From Amoebidium appalachense (Eukaryota; Ichthyosporea): DNA of 64,000 nucleotides. The stretch lies in contig CAVNZM010000017.1 of assembly GCA_963693365.1 (NCBI GenBank), forward strand, positions 1,736,001 to 1,800,000, written 5' to 3'. The first letter of the stretch is position 1. Every line of letters begins with the position of its first letter. Shown one piece after another: positions 46,857-62,141 of the stretch. The position numbers were made by a program, and so were the translations under genes. The notes under the pieces are model-generated. The model made no database searches, was not told the origin of the DNA, and saw only the letters and a list, made by a program, of their open reading frames with translations.

Positions 46857-48369
46857 TTAGGGTGGGTGGGGGGGAGTGTTGTGTTCCGTGGGTGCCAAAT
46901 TTTTGAAAAGAAAAAGGATTGCAACTCTACTGTGATTTTTCCTAAGATGGCCCGGGTGGTGGTCTTGGTGGTGCCGGTGGCTGCAAGTAGTGGGCCCACC
47001 GGATCGTGGGCAGAATCCCCGTTCGACCCACTTGGTGTCTTCGGGGTCAGGTGGGTCACCGTTGCCTCCTATCCAGTTTATCCATGCACATTGGTCTACC
47101 ACCGTGGCTGCCGTATGGTGGTGCTGTGCCGTGGGGGTGTTTGGATGACGAGTGTGCAGGACGTTGTGGATGCAGGCTGTAATGGCGGTGGTCAGGGTGG
47201 GGACTTCCCCGGCATGGGCCGGGCAGGCCCAGAGGTGGGTGGTGGTCTCAGGGTGCTGGCTGCACCGGGGGCATGTGGGCTGTGTAACGACGGTGGGGTG
47301 ATCTCGGTGTAGCCGTGCCATGGTAGGCAGGGTGCCCATGGCCAGGGACAGGCTACGAGTGTTTCCTCTGACTGCCCCGATGGTTGCCTGTGTGGGCCCC
47401 TTGTTGAGCTTGAGGGGGTTCCGTTCGGCTGGGAGCAGTCTGGGGTCGGCTAGTATGGACATAGCCTTGGTCTTGCCGGCCATGTCGGTGAGGAAGTCCT
47501 TGTTCAACCGGTTCAGTGTACCGGGCGGGGATACGGTGGCCTTGTAGTCGTAGGAAGTATTTCCCCCCCCCCGGGGCCGGAGGTAGGGGGGGGGGGAGGG
47601 GGAGGACTCTTCCTGCATTGGCTGCCTTGTCTGCCTCGTTATTCCGTTGACCGTACCGTTTGGTGTTGGATTGGTGCCCCTTCACCCACGATACCTGTAC
47701 AGAGCCTGGTTGCCGGAGAGAGAGTTGGTCTCGTACGTGAGCCCATTCCACTATGTGGGGGAACTTTAGCTTGCGTCGAGGGGGTGTGGTGGGGTCTATA
47801 TTTGCCGTCCATCGGTCGACTACTCCGAGGTTATCGAGCTTGATGTGGATGGGGGTGGTGGTGGGGGTGAGCAGGAGGGCTAGTAGTACCCCTGTGAGTT
47901 CGGCTTGGGTGGATGATAGGGCCGTATGGAGCCTGGTCTTGGCCGTCACTGGAGGTGCTTTCCGGTCCGGGGTGTCCAGTACCGCCCCGGCTCCGGCCTG
48001 GGCTATCCTCCTGCCCGGGTGGATGAGGCTGCCGTCCGTATAAACGGTGATCGGTTGGTCTGGGGGGATCAGGGTGATTTGCTGCTGCCACTCGTCATAG
48101 GTGGCCTGGGGCACCAAGTCGGTGTAGGTGAGCCTACGGGGAGTGGGTGGGCTCGGCAGGTCAGCCGGGTGGGCCGTGCACTTGTGTCCTGGTGGTGACC
48201 CTACCGGTGGTGGCTGCTGGGGGGGGTGGGCCGGGGAGGTCCCCCGGTAAGGGTGTGGCTTCCTCGTTGGCTTGCAGGTGGAGCATCTGGGGTGATGCCT
48301 GTTGGTGGGGGGGAAGATGCCGCCGGAAATGGTGTATCTTCCTCCACTGCTCGGCCGGATCGGAGCCAT
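46857..48369 (-). pseudogene. LINE RNase H and C-terminal zinc-finger region
   Basis: RNase H motifs are in order: VYTDGS (first Asp), TQAELTGVLLALL (Glu), IKLDNLGVVDRW (Asp), WVKGHQSNTK and RNNEADKAA (last Asp), so all four catalytic acidic residues are present. The frame (stop near 47353) is left near the C/G-rich run at 47567-47605; the adjacent frame continues with SYDYKATVSPPGTLNRLNK and the CPRC..H..C finger to 46857. The region after it continues in a third frame (about 47059-46586). Inactive as it stands because of these frame changes and the missing 5' half of the element. Confidence 0.8.
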
Positions 48370-49304
48370 CCTTCAGTGCGATGACTTGGTAGATGTCGAT
48401 ACTGTCGGTGTTGATGAAGTCCTTGTGGTACTTCGGGACTACCATGTGGGTGGTGATTCGGGTCTTGAAGGCCACGTAGGGGTCTGCCCGTATCACCTCC
48501 ACAGCACGGGTCCACCCCACACACTGCTTGTTGTGGGTGTGATTATCGGCTGGGGGCTCAGGGGGCTCGTATTTGCTGTTGGTGCTGTCGGTGTTAGAGT
48601 CCTCTGAGTCGTCGGAGTCGTCGCTGGGCCCCGTCGACTCCGATTCTGGCTCCGTGTCTAACCCTTCCCCCTCTCCGTCTGCGTACCCGGGGTTGGGGGA
48701 GAGGGTGGCCGGGGTGTAGGCTAGGTTCCATGGGGAGTGGCCGTATTTGCAGTCACCAGGGCAAAAGCGGAAATGGGCTGTTCCATGTGGGTCGTTCCAC
48801 GTGGGTCGGTGCCATCTCAGCCCCTCCTCCTCTGTGTTGTCCCGTAGATGGGCTATTTTGACCCAAGCCTCCCCGTTGTGGGTGGTGTGGGCCACCACCT
48901 GGCTGAGTTCGTATTGCCCGTTCTTGACTATTTCCACCACGAATGCACCGACGGGGTGGTTTGGCACGAGGTCAATGGTGTGGTGGGTGTGTGGTCTGGG
49001 TGCTGGCCGTAGTTTGTCTGCGATGGGGATGGCCCCCTTGATGATGGACCTGTACCACTGTGTAGCTCCCGGGTGTAGTAGGTCTGGGGGGTGGGGCAGT
49101 TCGGGGAACGCCCGGAACACCCCCGGCCGTACCATGGTGTCCTCCACCGTGTAGAGTTGACGGGGGTGTGTGTGGGGGCCGATGTGGGCCGCAAAGGTGT
49201 GGTCCGGGAAAACGGTGTTGATAGGGGTGCTGGTTGTTGTTGCTGCTTCCCCTCCTTCTCCTTGGGGGGAGGGGGGGGTGGGGTGGGGGTGCTTGTGTTT
49301 TTTG

Positions 49305-50819
49305 GGGAGGGGTTTCCCCAATACTCAGGTGCCGCTCGTGAAGGATCCCCGTGATATGGGCCCAATAGTTGTGGAGCTGCTTTCCCCCTAGCCTGTAAAG
49401 TATGGCTGGGGGTGCTTGCAGGGGTGGGTAGGGTAGGCCTGTCACGTGTTGCTGCTGCCAGGCTCGGTACCGGACCACGTCCCCTGCTGGTCCTGGTGTT
49501 TCCAGCAGGGCACACAGCTCCGTAACCATGGTGCTGGCTGCTGATTCGACGATGCTGGCCAGTCCCCCTAGAGTGGGATGGTGTAGCAGCCCGGACGGGG
49601 TGCTCCGGTGGAAACCACACTTCCGACGGAGTAGGTCTCTCCACTTGCTGTCGATTGCCTGCATGGTGGTGTTGCTGATGACTGACCCTTTGAGGAGGAA
49701 GAGGATGGCCGGGGCCACCACACTGTTGGCTACGTAGATCACTTGGCTGGGTGCCAGCATTTTACGGGCTAGTATGGTGGTGGCCCGTAATGTCAGCTGC
49801 ATGGCCTTCCCATCGTTGGGCCGGGTGTGTCGTTGGAGGGTGATGTTGACCCCTAGCACTCTGATGTTTGCATCGGGGAGCTCGATCTGAATGGGTAGGG
49901 GTGGTGCTCCCGGGGATTTGCGGTACTGCATGGGGGCCACTGTTGCCCGTGTTGGGGTACCACGGGCGAGGACTGAAAACTTGTCTGGGTGTGGTTCCAA
50001 GTCATGGTAATAAAAAAAGGGGGCAGATAAATCGAGAGTTTGCTGGATGCTCTCCTTGTTGGGGCCAAACCATGTTGTGTCGTCGGCGAAGGCTACAGAC
50101 GTCACACACGGGGGTGTTTGTGCCGGTGTGTGGTGCTGTGTCTGTGGGGGTAGGTGGAAAGTGTACCCCTTGCCGTGCCTTTTGATGGCTGTTAAAACTG
50201 GATCGTAGAAAATAATCCACAGAATGGGGGAGAGGACAGCCCCTTGGGCCAGGCCGTTTTCAACAGGGAAAGACTCAGTGTGCCCCTGGTCTGTGCACAC
50301 CGTGGCCGTACGACTGTGCCACATGTGCTGGAGGAGGGTGATTAGCTGGGGGTCTGTGCCCAGGCGGGTGAGCCCCAGTTCCACCGAGGGCCAAGACACC
50401 GTGTCATATGCCCTCTTAATGTCCTGTTGGACGATCCATAGTTCCTGGTCGTGGTCTATGGCATCCTCTATCGTCTCTCGGATGATAGCCAGCGCCCCGT
50501 CGATACCCGGGCCCGGCACGAACCCAAAATTCCCCCCCGGGAGGAGGGTGGGGTACTGCCGGAAGATCGAGAGTAGGTGCTGGTTGATGACCGATTCTAG
50601 CATCTTCCGTGCCGTTTCCAAGAGTGCTATCGGTCGGGTTTTGTCGAAGTCACCTTCCCATTCCCCTTTCGGTAGGGGATGGATGGTGTGGTGCAGCCAT
50701 GACCTCGGTGTGGTCCCCGTGGCCAGACATCCGTTGATGATATGTAGGAGCCATGCTAGCCCCTTTGGCCCCAGGTGTTGGAAGTATTCGTACTGGATTT
50801 CCGTTGGGCCGGGGGCCTT
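49305..50819 (-). pseudogene. LINE reverse transcriptase, 5'-truncated
   Basis: An RT domain without its N-terminus. Visible motifs: KAPGPTEIQYEYF, RPIALLETARKMLESV, GNFGFVPGPGIDGALAII, WIVQQDIKRAYDTVSW (catalytic Asp), NGLAQGAVLSPILWIIFYDP, AFADDTTWFG (catalytic FADD box), RVLGVNI and the thumb. The open frame appears to extend to 50930, but the first roughly 36 codons are host flanking DNA beyond the target-site duplication. At about 49310 the frame shifts near a C-rich stretch (plus-strand G run 49264-49290) into the linker frame (49321-48161). Confidence 0.85.
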
Positions 50820-50835
50820 CCCACATGCGCATGCA
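50820..50835. repeat. Target-site duplication, right copy
   Basis: Same 16 bases as 46248-46263. The following host sequence (ATACCAGTGTGATAAAATTG) resembles 46020-46040 (ATACCAATGTGATAAATTG), so the target lay in or near a pre-existing local repeat. Confidence 0.9.
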
Positions 50836-53518
<2,683 letters not shown>

Positions 53519-53638
53519 CTACTCGAAAGCTTTGCAACGGGCCAAAGAACCGACCGATTGCAGGCGGGGGCAGGAGGCAATGTCGATGGAGAGGAGGCTG
53601 GGGCACTGAGTGAGGAAGGTGATGCTGGTTATGCTTAC
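53519..53638 (-). pseudogene. LRR fragment (possible distal exon)
   Basis: From an acceptor-like CACACAG to TAG 53519: SITSITFLTQCPSLLSIDIA then SCPRLQSVGSLARCKAFE. This is the same 'C..L..L.I..C..L' LRR style as the F-box/LRR copy at 55804-57426. It may be a 3' exon of that gene or a leftover of another paralogue. Confidence 0.5.
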
Positions 53639-54029
53639 CTGTGTGTGTGTGTGTGTTTGTGCGTGCGTGTGTGTGTGTGTTTGTGCGTGTGTGTGTGCGT
53701 GTGTGTGTGCGCGTGTGCGTGTGTGTGTGTGCACGCGCGCGCGAAGATGGTGGTGGTAAGGACATCAGTACGGAAAGAAAACTAAGGAATCGAGCTATGA
53801 CAAACCGACATTGTCTGGAGATAACAAAAATGCAACGGCCAGACAAAGGGGATTTGATAATAATATGGCTATAGAGAGATGCAGCGAGGGATTCTGAAAG
53901 GGCGGGCAGGGAGGGAGGAAAACGAGGGGGGGGGGAGGGGGGAGGGACCAGACGACAGGGAAAAAGCGGAGAAAAAGGTGGGTGAGTGTGTGAGTTTGTG
54001 GGCGGGTGGTGAGTCTGTGTAAGCCTGTG

Positions 54030-54061
<32 letters not shown>

Positions 54062-54352
54062 CCTTTTCTGGATAAAATTCTCTCTCTGTGTGTGGATGTG
54101 CGCGTGCATGTGCGTATATGCCCACACGCATCCCCTCTCCATCCCTCTCTCTCTCTCCCCCCCCCCCCCCCCCCCCCCCCCTTCCCTCCTCATCCTTTTT
54201 TTGGTCCATCTTTGCGTGCCTGTGTGTGAGCAAATTTGACGTGGGGGTGGGGGTGTAGGGTGGGGGGGGGGGAGGAGGGAGGGAGGGTGGGTGGGTGGGT
54301 GGGGAGGAGAAGGGGGGGGGGGAGGGGGGTTCATACATTATGCATCTTGAGG

Positions 54353-54524
54353 CTAACCAAATTTCTCAATCGTCCGCGTTTCGGAAATGTCGACAAGACT
54401 TGGCATATCCTCCAATTCCAAATTCGTCAGCGATTCGACACCCCCCAGACCAGTGAGCTCGGTGATTGGTTGGTTCTTGGCCCCCCGGATCGGAGTGCAG
54501 GCGCACGTGCGTGAGCTGCGGCAT
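54353..54524 (-). pseudogene. LRR fragment with a G-run frame break
   Basis: MPQLTHVRLHSDPG is open, then the frame must shift by one base at a GGGGGG run near 54485-54490 to continue as ITELTGLGGVESLTNLELED and MPSLVDISETRTIEKFG (stop 54353-54355). The opening resembles AKLTHLKLHIE at the end of the 55804 fragment, so it is either a paralogous LRR tail or a downstream exon. Confidence 0.5.
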
Positions 54525-54796
54525 ACCCTATTGGTGATATTTTATTGTTAAAATATAAAATGTGTTTTTGGACAGGAACTTCGGCAACAACACCATACCT
54601 TGGAGCAGCGTGATTGGATATGAACGTAGCAACGGTAACATCAAACTTTCAGGAAGTTGCCAGTTTAGGTAGGCAGTTAGAGCAACTTAATGAGGTATTG
54701 TTTTTAGAGCAACATGCTTACACGTAGTTTTGGGGGAACATGCTCGGATATAATGTCCCCAAAAGACATGCTCCCAGATGTTTTCAAGGATTTGCG

Positions 54797-54828
<32 letters not shown>

Positions 54829-54849
54829 TTATCACACATCCTGTGCACA

Positions 54850-54946
54850 TGGCTGATGTTGTATACTTGAATGTTTGCCTTTGCATGTGTCCTGCACCAT
54901 GCTTCTCGTCGTGTATGCGTACTCCGTACCGTGTTCCGCATTCAAA
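54850..54946 (+). repeat. Dispersed repeat ending in poly(C), degenerate copy
   Basis: Weak overall match to 35640-35751, strongest at its end, where GCATTCAAACCCCCC is shared exactly with 35742-35756. Confidence 0.4.
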
Positions 54947-55492
54947 CCCCCCCAGTCTTCTTTCAGAGGTGTCCTTTCAGGACAGACCACTGTGTGGAGA
55001 CCACTTTACTTCCATGCAACCGGGCATGGTTGCTCTGTGTCGTGCATCTGTAAGCACATACGCATTTTTCGCTGCACTGCATTAGTTTGCACACACATCT
55101 TCACCGTTTTGCTCACCTTGCTTGCATATAAGCAACCCTGCTCGTCTTTGATCAAAACGGGTGTGTCAGCAACTTCGTGATGGTGGTGGTAATGGTGTTG
55201 GTGTGTATGGGTGCACGTCAGTATGTTACAGGTGTGGGGCAAAAAAAGGAAGGTTCCTCACTGTGTGTATGAACGGACCCGATGTGTTTATCTTTCCTTG
55301 CATAATAAAAAGGATAAGTTCAAAGGGGGGGTGTGTGCTTCAGACGGCTGAAATTCAGACGGCTGAAACAATACCAAAACTAGAAACAAAACAACGTCAT
55401 CACGGGTGTGTGTGTGTGGGTGTTTGTGTGTAGAAGAGGGGAGGGGGGGGGGGGGGGGGGGGGAGAGGGGGGGAGGGGGGGGGGGGGGGGGG

Positions 55493-55602
55493 TTGTATGT
55501 TTTTTAGAGTGAGAATTACATATAAACAACAGAAAGCACAATGCAGAGTGCTGACCGCACATAGGGTGTATGCATAACAAGCAGAGCCCATCCTCAGGGA
55601 GA
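55493..55602 (-). repeat. Dispersed repeat ending in poly(C), minus-strand copy
   Basis: On the minus strand: CTGAGGATGGGCTCTGCTTG, TTATGCATAC.., CACTCTGCATTGTG, then C-rich DNA (plus-strand poly(G) 55443-55492). Same order and same C-rich end as the copies at 35621 and 62804. Confidence 0.75.
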
Positions 55603-55803
55603 GATGAGAGATGACAAACACACACACACACGTGCACACACGTCCGCGTGCGCCCGCGCGCGCGCGCACACACACACACACACGGAGCGAGAGAAGGGTG
55701 TGTGTGTGTGTGTAAGTGTCTGTGTGTGTGTTGTGCGCACCCGAGGGGCGGAGGGAGGGGGGGTGGGGGGGGGGGGGGGGGGGGGGGGAGGACAGGGGGG
55801 ACT

Positions 55804-57426
55804 CTACTCGATGTGTAGCTTCAGGTGTGTGAGCTTCGCACACTGTTTCACCGCCGTGGTCCGTTTTATCTTGTTGCACCCCTCGACGTGAAGATACTTC
55901 AGGGACCCGCTTTCCGGCACCACGATCGACTCGATATTTATCAAATCTACCAGGACCAACTCTTCCAATCGACTGCAGGCTGCGATTGCGTCGATGTTTG
56001 TCAAAAACCTGTGCCATTTCAGCACGAGTTTGTGTAAATTCGGCAGGGCGGAAATCTGATCGATGTTTGTAAGCTCGCTCCACCATGTCCTAAAGGTCCC
56101 GCGCTTAATCTTGTAGGACTCCACCCCGTCGATCGTGAGATTTCGTAGCCGATTACAGTTTTAAATTTTCGGAAATTCGTCCGATCTGTAATTGGTCAGT
56201 GTCAATGTTTCCAGGGCAGGGCACGACGAAAAATCAAATCCGTCGCGTCCTTCAAATGAGTTGCAACTCAAGATGCACCAAATTTTCATGCATCGAATTT
56301 CCCAACCATTTTCGGTTGATTCCCAATTTGGGATATCTCTCTAGCCCCGCGGACCCCGTCAAATGTTTGATTTGGGGGAAAGGCGGGAGATCGCAGAAAT
56401 ACACCGGCCATTCTTTGTAACCCCCCAGATCCAAATAAGTCAAAATTTCAGCGTCTTCGAGCCGTTTCAGTGACAGGCGCATGCCGTGCTCCCGAGGATC
56501 CAGGCTTGTTCCGTCGGAATCCCCCCCACACGAAATTATTGACAATTTTCGCAGTGACTCGAGGGGGATCTTTTTTGTAAGAGACTCGGCCTTACGGTTC
56601 ACCCGCTGTTCGAGCCCGTCCCATACATCGATTACAATTTCCGTTACATTTTCTGGGAAATTTAAGATTTGTTGCCATGAAGGCCGCCCCGGCCCCGTAC
56701 GTGGAAACGCCGACTAACCTGACCTGCGTCAGATTTTTGAAACTACGAAAATCCCAAACGTGGGATTGGGGCAGGGTTTGGGGCAAGGGGACGAGCATCC
56801 CTCGACGGTTATCCCGGTCACAATGATACACGTGGCATTCAAAACTACCGATATTCGGACAGAATTTCGTCGCAATTTCCTGTATTTTCCTTCCGACTTC
56901 CTCCTCCATTCCGCTCGAAAGCGCCTTTGCGGACTTGCTCGCCTCCACGCCCAACGTTTCTAATCTGCTGCCGACTTTCTCCAAAAGGACGATAATTGGG
57001 TCCGGGAACGATAGAGGTTTCCGCTGCTCAGCGCTGTTCCCAATAATTAACACACTTGGGTCGTCAAAAAGTATGCGTAAATGTTTGAGAATGGGCAGCT
57101 GGCCGAAAATCTCAAAAACGGAACTACCGTTCTCCTTCCGCGATGGCGCTGAGCCAATCCAGTCTGACCCTCAAACCCGCTATCGCCGGATACCACATGG
57201 AAATCTCTCCATTGCATAGTTGCAGGAAAAAACCAATGTGGTTTGGTTCCGAACAATCGATGTTGGATGGGACGTGCGAGCTGCAAACGACGTTTCTTAT
57301 CTGTCTGCACGTGTGGCTGAAGGAAAGGCGGCATTTCCAAGGGAGAAAAATGGACACCTGGGCCAAAATCTCCTCGGGAAGAGAGTGAATGCCCGGACCG
57401 GCCACCGGGCACATCAGGAGATCCAC
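55804..57426 (-). pseudogene. F-box/LRR protein gene, frame-broken
   Basis: An exon begins after an acceptor TTACAG (57426). The F-box reads LPEEILAQVSIFLPWKCRLS and continues SHTCRQIRNVV; the usual role is an SCF ubiquitin-ligase receptor, with F-box binding SKP1 and LRRs binding the substrate. LRR-like segments follow: QLPILKHLRILFDDP, NLTQVRLVGVSTYG, ESLRKLSIISCGG, CPALETLTLTNYR, NLHKLVLKWHRFL, SRLEELVLVDLINIES, SLKYLHVEGCNKIKR, AKLTHLKLHIE. Continuity needs frame changes near 57115, 56660 and 56258, and an in-frame TAA lies at 56161-56163. By contrast the 23 VID27 exons read without any break, so simple sequencing error is unlikely to explain all four. Unrecognised short introns are an alternative for some breaks. 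Confidence 0.7.
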
Positions 57427-57450
57427 CTGTAAGTGTGTGTGTGTGTGTGT

Positions 57451-57541
<91 letters not shown>
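57451..57541. repeat. (GT)n microsatellite beside the F-box exon acceptor
   Basis: About 45 units; on the F-box gene's strand it is (AC)n leading to ACACTTACAG, the acceptor of the exon at 57426. Confidence 0.9.
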
Positions 57542-57543
<2 letters not shown>

Positions 57544-58430
57544 AGCAGATATGAATCACATAACATTTGGGCTGAGGCTCACAAGAACGAGTTGATGTGC
57601 GAAGGTGAGGTGGGGTGGGATAAGGTTGCATCAAACACGATGTACAGAGTCGGCCATGGAGAGCAGTGTTCTGTGTAGATGCATTGCCATGAAAACACAT
57701 TTTGCGCAGCACAGCAAGAACAGCTCTCAGGCTTCTGGGCCTGCGGCAAGGGGGAGGAGGGGGAAGGGGGGGGGGAAGGGGGGAGGGGGAGACAAGGAAT
57801 GTACAGAAAACAAGGAAACCATGGAGGCCCGCTTTTCCCTGTGTTTTAAGGGGGTGTCGAGGGGTGGTGCACGTGTGAGTGTGCGCGTGCAGGCGAGGAG
57901 GGGGGAGCGGGGGGAGGGGGTGGGTCTCGAAAGAGAGTTACAGGGAGGGAGGGTGGAAGGGACCAAAGGATGGAGGAAGGGAGGGGCAGAGGGAGGGAGG
58001 GAGGAGAGAGGAGTGAGGAAGGGAAAGGGGGGGGGGAGGGGGAGGAAGGAGGGTGGGAGGGAGGGAGGGGGGGAGGGGGAGGGGGCGGCCGAAACGGAGG
58101 GTGTGAAAAAGTTACAGTCGCTAGAAAATACAGAAAAAAGAGTCAGAACCACAAAGCCACATCTCAACCTTTTGGCCACGTGTTCAATAAATGCTTCATT
58201 CTTTAATACTTTCTTTTCTCACAAGTGCAAAAGAACTGAGGGACGAAGAAGACACGGAAGGAAAAGGGATGCGTAGGTCACAGCTGGACTCTAGAGCACA
58301 AAATCGTGCGGCAAAAGGTAGCAATAAAACCATCACCAAAGTCATCGTCCAGAAATTTACAGCCGAAAGCATGGAGGAAGAAAGAATGCCACAAAAAAAC
58401 TAAGAAAGAAAGAAAGAATTCGGAACTGAC

Positions 58431-58482
58431 CTTTCTGTTTGGCTGGTGTCACCCCCTTGCGAGGAGCGCCGCGTGATGACAT
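58431..58482 (-). CDS. Candidate first exon of the F-box/LRR gene
   Basis: ATG 58482 opens MSSRGAPRKGVTPAKQK and meets a GTCAGT donor at 58430. Splicing to the acceptor at 57426 puts the F-box out of frame by one phase. An internal GTGACA donor would keep frame, or the F-box frame may instead start at its own ATG (57414). The region between (57542-58430) is G-rich intron-like DNA without other signals. Confidence 0.4.
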
Positions 58483-59226
<744 letters not shown>

Positions 59227-59302
59227 ATGTTCTCCTCGTTGTTTGGATGGGGGGCAGCCTCAAAGCCGGCTACAGGTATGGAAGTTTTCTTTGGCTGTGA
59301 CA

Positions 59303-59394
<92 letters not shown>

Positions 59395-59977
59395 AGGTGT
59401 GTGTGCGTGTGTACTTGTGTGCCCGTTTGAACACACGCTGTATGTTTGTTTTGCTATACCGTGCTCGCGAGACAGTATATGTCTGTGGATGGATGAACAA
59501 GAATGTACGCGCGTATGTAATCTTTCTTACTGGTACGGGATCCCTCTTTGTGTGGTTGTGGTGTACATCTGTGAGTGTGGGCATGGATGTGTGTGCACGA
59601 CGAGTAGTGCTTCGAATTGCTGCGAGCCCTTCACTTCGTGCTTCTTTCAACTCTTTCGTGTGCGTATGGGTGGGGTGCTCCCTGCATTGCATGTGCAGGT
59701 GATATATTAACATGAATGGCTGCTTCTGTGCGTTGCATGCATTTCAATGACACCTGACCCGTGTACGCATGTGCGTGGTGAAACGGCAGATGCAAGGTTA
59801 CAATGTGTTGTTCTGTTGAAAATGGATGCGCCCGTAGATCTGAACCTATCACACCAATAAACATTATACCCAATGTGTGTGGAAGCATCCCTTTTTGTGT
59901 GTGTGCTTGTGCACCCATAGATCTGAACCCATCACACCGACATCACTATACACAATGTGTGTGGAAGCATCCCTTTT

Positions 59978-60021
<44 letters not shown>

Positions 60022-60550
60022 TGTGTGACGTGTGCATGGGCATGCTTACGAGCATCTGAGGCGGTTCTTGCGTCTTGATGGACAAGTCAGGGAGAAGCCT
60101 ACTTAGGTTGTGCGCACTTCCGGTACTGCAGAGGATTTATTCCGCAGTGATCAAGTTGTCTCTCTCGGTTGTGTTTTTCGTGGTATTCCCAGCGCGTGGT
60201 AGTAACGTTTTTTGACGTTCTTACTAAAATCCACATAGTATGATATAAGATCGTGTTTATACATGTTGAAAGAGCAGCTGTGGTCTCCGCATGTACATAG
60301 CATTTTTTAACTAGGATTGGTTGGGGATGCATACGCAGAACCAGAGAACACGGCAGGCACTACGTCACAACAAGGAGTGCATCATGCACAGAGGGCGGGG
60401 GTACATTTTACCCACCCCACGCTTGATGTTGTGTACCTCACTGAGAGATTGGTTGTGATGGGCTTGCCTTGGAGGAACAGGACGGAGAAGAAGTCACACC
60501 GCAACAACATAAGAGATGTAAGTATTGTGGTGGTGGAATTTTCTTCCTCC

Positions 60551-60585
<35 letters not shown>

Positions 60586-60710
60586 ACACACACCCCTCCC
60601 CCCTTTCCCCCTCCCCTCCCCCTCCTTCTTCTTCTTCTTCTTCTTCTTCTTCTTCTTCTTCTTTCTTTCTTTTTTTTTGGAGGGGGGGAAAGGGGAAGAA
60701 AGGGGTGTGT

Positions 60711-60741
<31 letters not shown>

Positions 60742-61992
60742 GGGAGATGGGACTGCTTCTTCCTGAGTGACGGGTTTAAAGGGCTTGGGACCGAGACTAT
60801 GGGGGGGGGGGGGGGGGGGGGGGGGTGGATGGGGGGAAGTAGACCGTGTTTGTGTGTGTATTAAAAGGGGGGTGGTGGGGTGGGGGGAGGGGGGGGGGGG
60901 CTGAGGAGAAGATGAAAAAATGGTGGGGGCTTGACAGCCAAGTGAGGGAGGGAAGGGAGGGGATTAGTGGTTAGAGGGAGAGTGTGGCAAGGATAGAGAT
61001 GGTTGTGGTTTGGGGGAAAGGGAGAGAAAGAAAGAGAGAAAGAGAGGGAGTGTGTGTGTGTGGGGCTAGGGTTGGGGGGTTGGTGGGGGTGGGGGTCAAT
61101 GGCTATATTTTTTTGATCCCGTGATTCTGAATTCGGAGTAGCCCTGGTGTGGAGACTAATGTGGCCCCGGCCACGGGAGGAAGGGGACGTGCTTCCCCCC
61201 CCCCCCCCCCCCCCCCCCCCCTTCCTCTTCCGTGCTTCCCCCCCCCCCCCCCAAAAAAAAAAAAAAAAAAAATTATTGAAGAAAAAGAAGTAGAAAAACA
61301 CCTGCCCCTCTCTTTCTACCACCATATTCCACCTCTTTTTTGTTGACCAAAGATGTTTCTGCCTTCAGGTGTCAAAGTATCTCAGCTGTGCCCATCCCAG
61401 CTCCTTCCTTATTTGGAATTGTGCTGCCGGGGAGACCAGCTACGAGACGGCGCTCTTTGGAGATCAGGTGACTTTTAGCCAATGGATACGTGTTGTTATT
61501 ATCTTTAGTGTGTTTTGCCATGTGTGGTGTGTGTGTGTGTGTGTCTGAGGGGTGGGTGGGTGGGTGGGCGGCTTGGTGGTGGTGGTGGTGGTGGTGGTGT
61601 TCGGGGGGGGGGGGGGGGGGGGGAGGAGGGGGTGAGACTGGGGAGAGGGGGGATGGGAGGGGGGGAGAAGGTGTACGGGGGGAGACTGGGGGGGGGGGGG
61701 GGAGGGGGGGAAGGGAGTATGTGAATGAGAGAGGTTGATATAATTTGGAGGAACTGGGAGGAGGAAAGGGGGGTTGGGGGGGGGAAAAGGGGGGGGAAGG
61801 TCGGGGGAGGCAGGGACTTGAGCAAATCCCCCCCCCCCCCCCCCCCCCCTCCTTCCCGCCACACCCCGTTTCATTCCCACCCACTAAACACACACATGCA
61901 CACACGCGCGCACACATTAACATCCACCCACCCACCCACCCACCCGCGCGCACGCACGAACGCACGCACGCACGCACACACACACACACACG

Positions 61993-62045
<53 letters not shown>

Positions 62046-62108
62046 CACAAGCACACATACGATGTACACACCCACACCCACTTTCTTTCTCACGCTCACA
62101 CATACCAA

Positions 62109-62141
<33 letters not shown>

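Larger units (their letters stand above)
46264..50819 (-). mobile_element. 5'-truncated non-LTR retrotransposon (LINE)
   Basis: A 4.56-kb insertion on the minus strand, framed by perfect 16-bp target-site duplications and ending in a poly(A) tail of about 33 bases (46296-46264). Its 5' end (50819) falls inside the reverse transcriptase at KAPGPTEIQ, so any ORF1, endonuclease and RT N-terminus are missing: a typical truncated LINE copy. Order from 5': RT (about 50819-49305), linker with an acidic Ser/Asp/Glu-rich segment (about 48700-48550), RNase H (about 48110-47620), C-terminal zinc-finger-like CPRCSQHPETTTHLWACPAH (about 47276-47217), then a short tail with IWHPR. A 7-bp stem hairpin lies at 46315-46334 near the 3' end, shared with the fragment at 7900-8003. 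The frame changes near runs of C/G. Confidence 0.92.

Noticed and set aside
48161-49321. Plus-strand frames opposite the LINE as host genes
   Set aside because: The minus strand carries clear RT, linker and RNase H motifs in order; plus-strand frames are Gly/Val/Trp-rich shadows.
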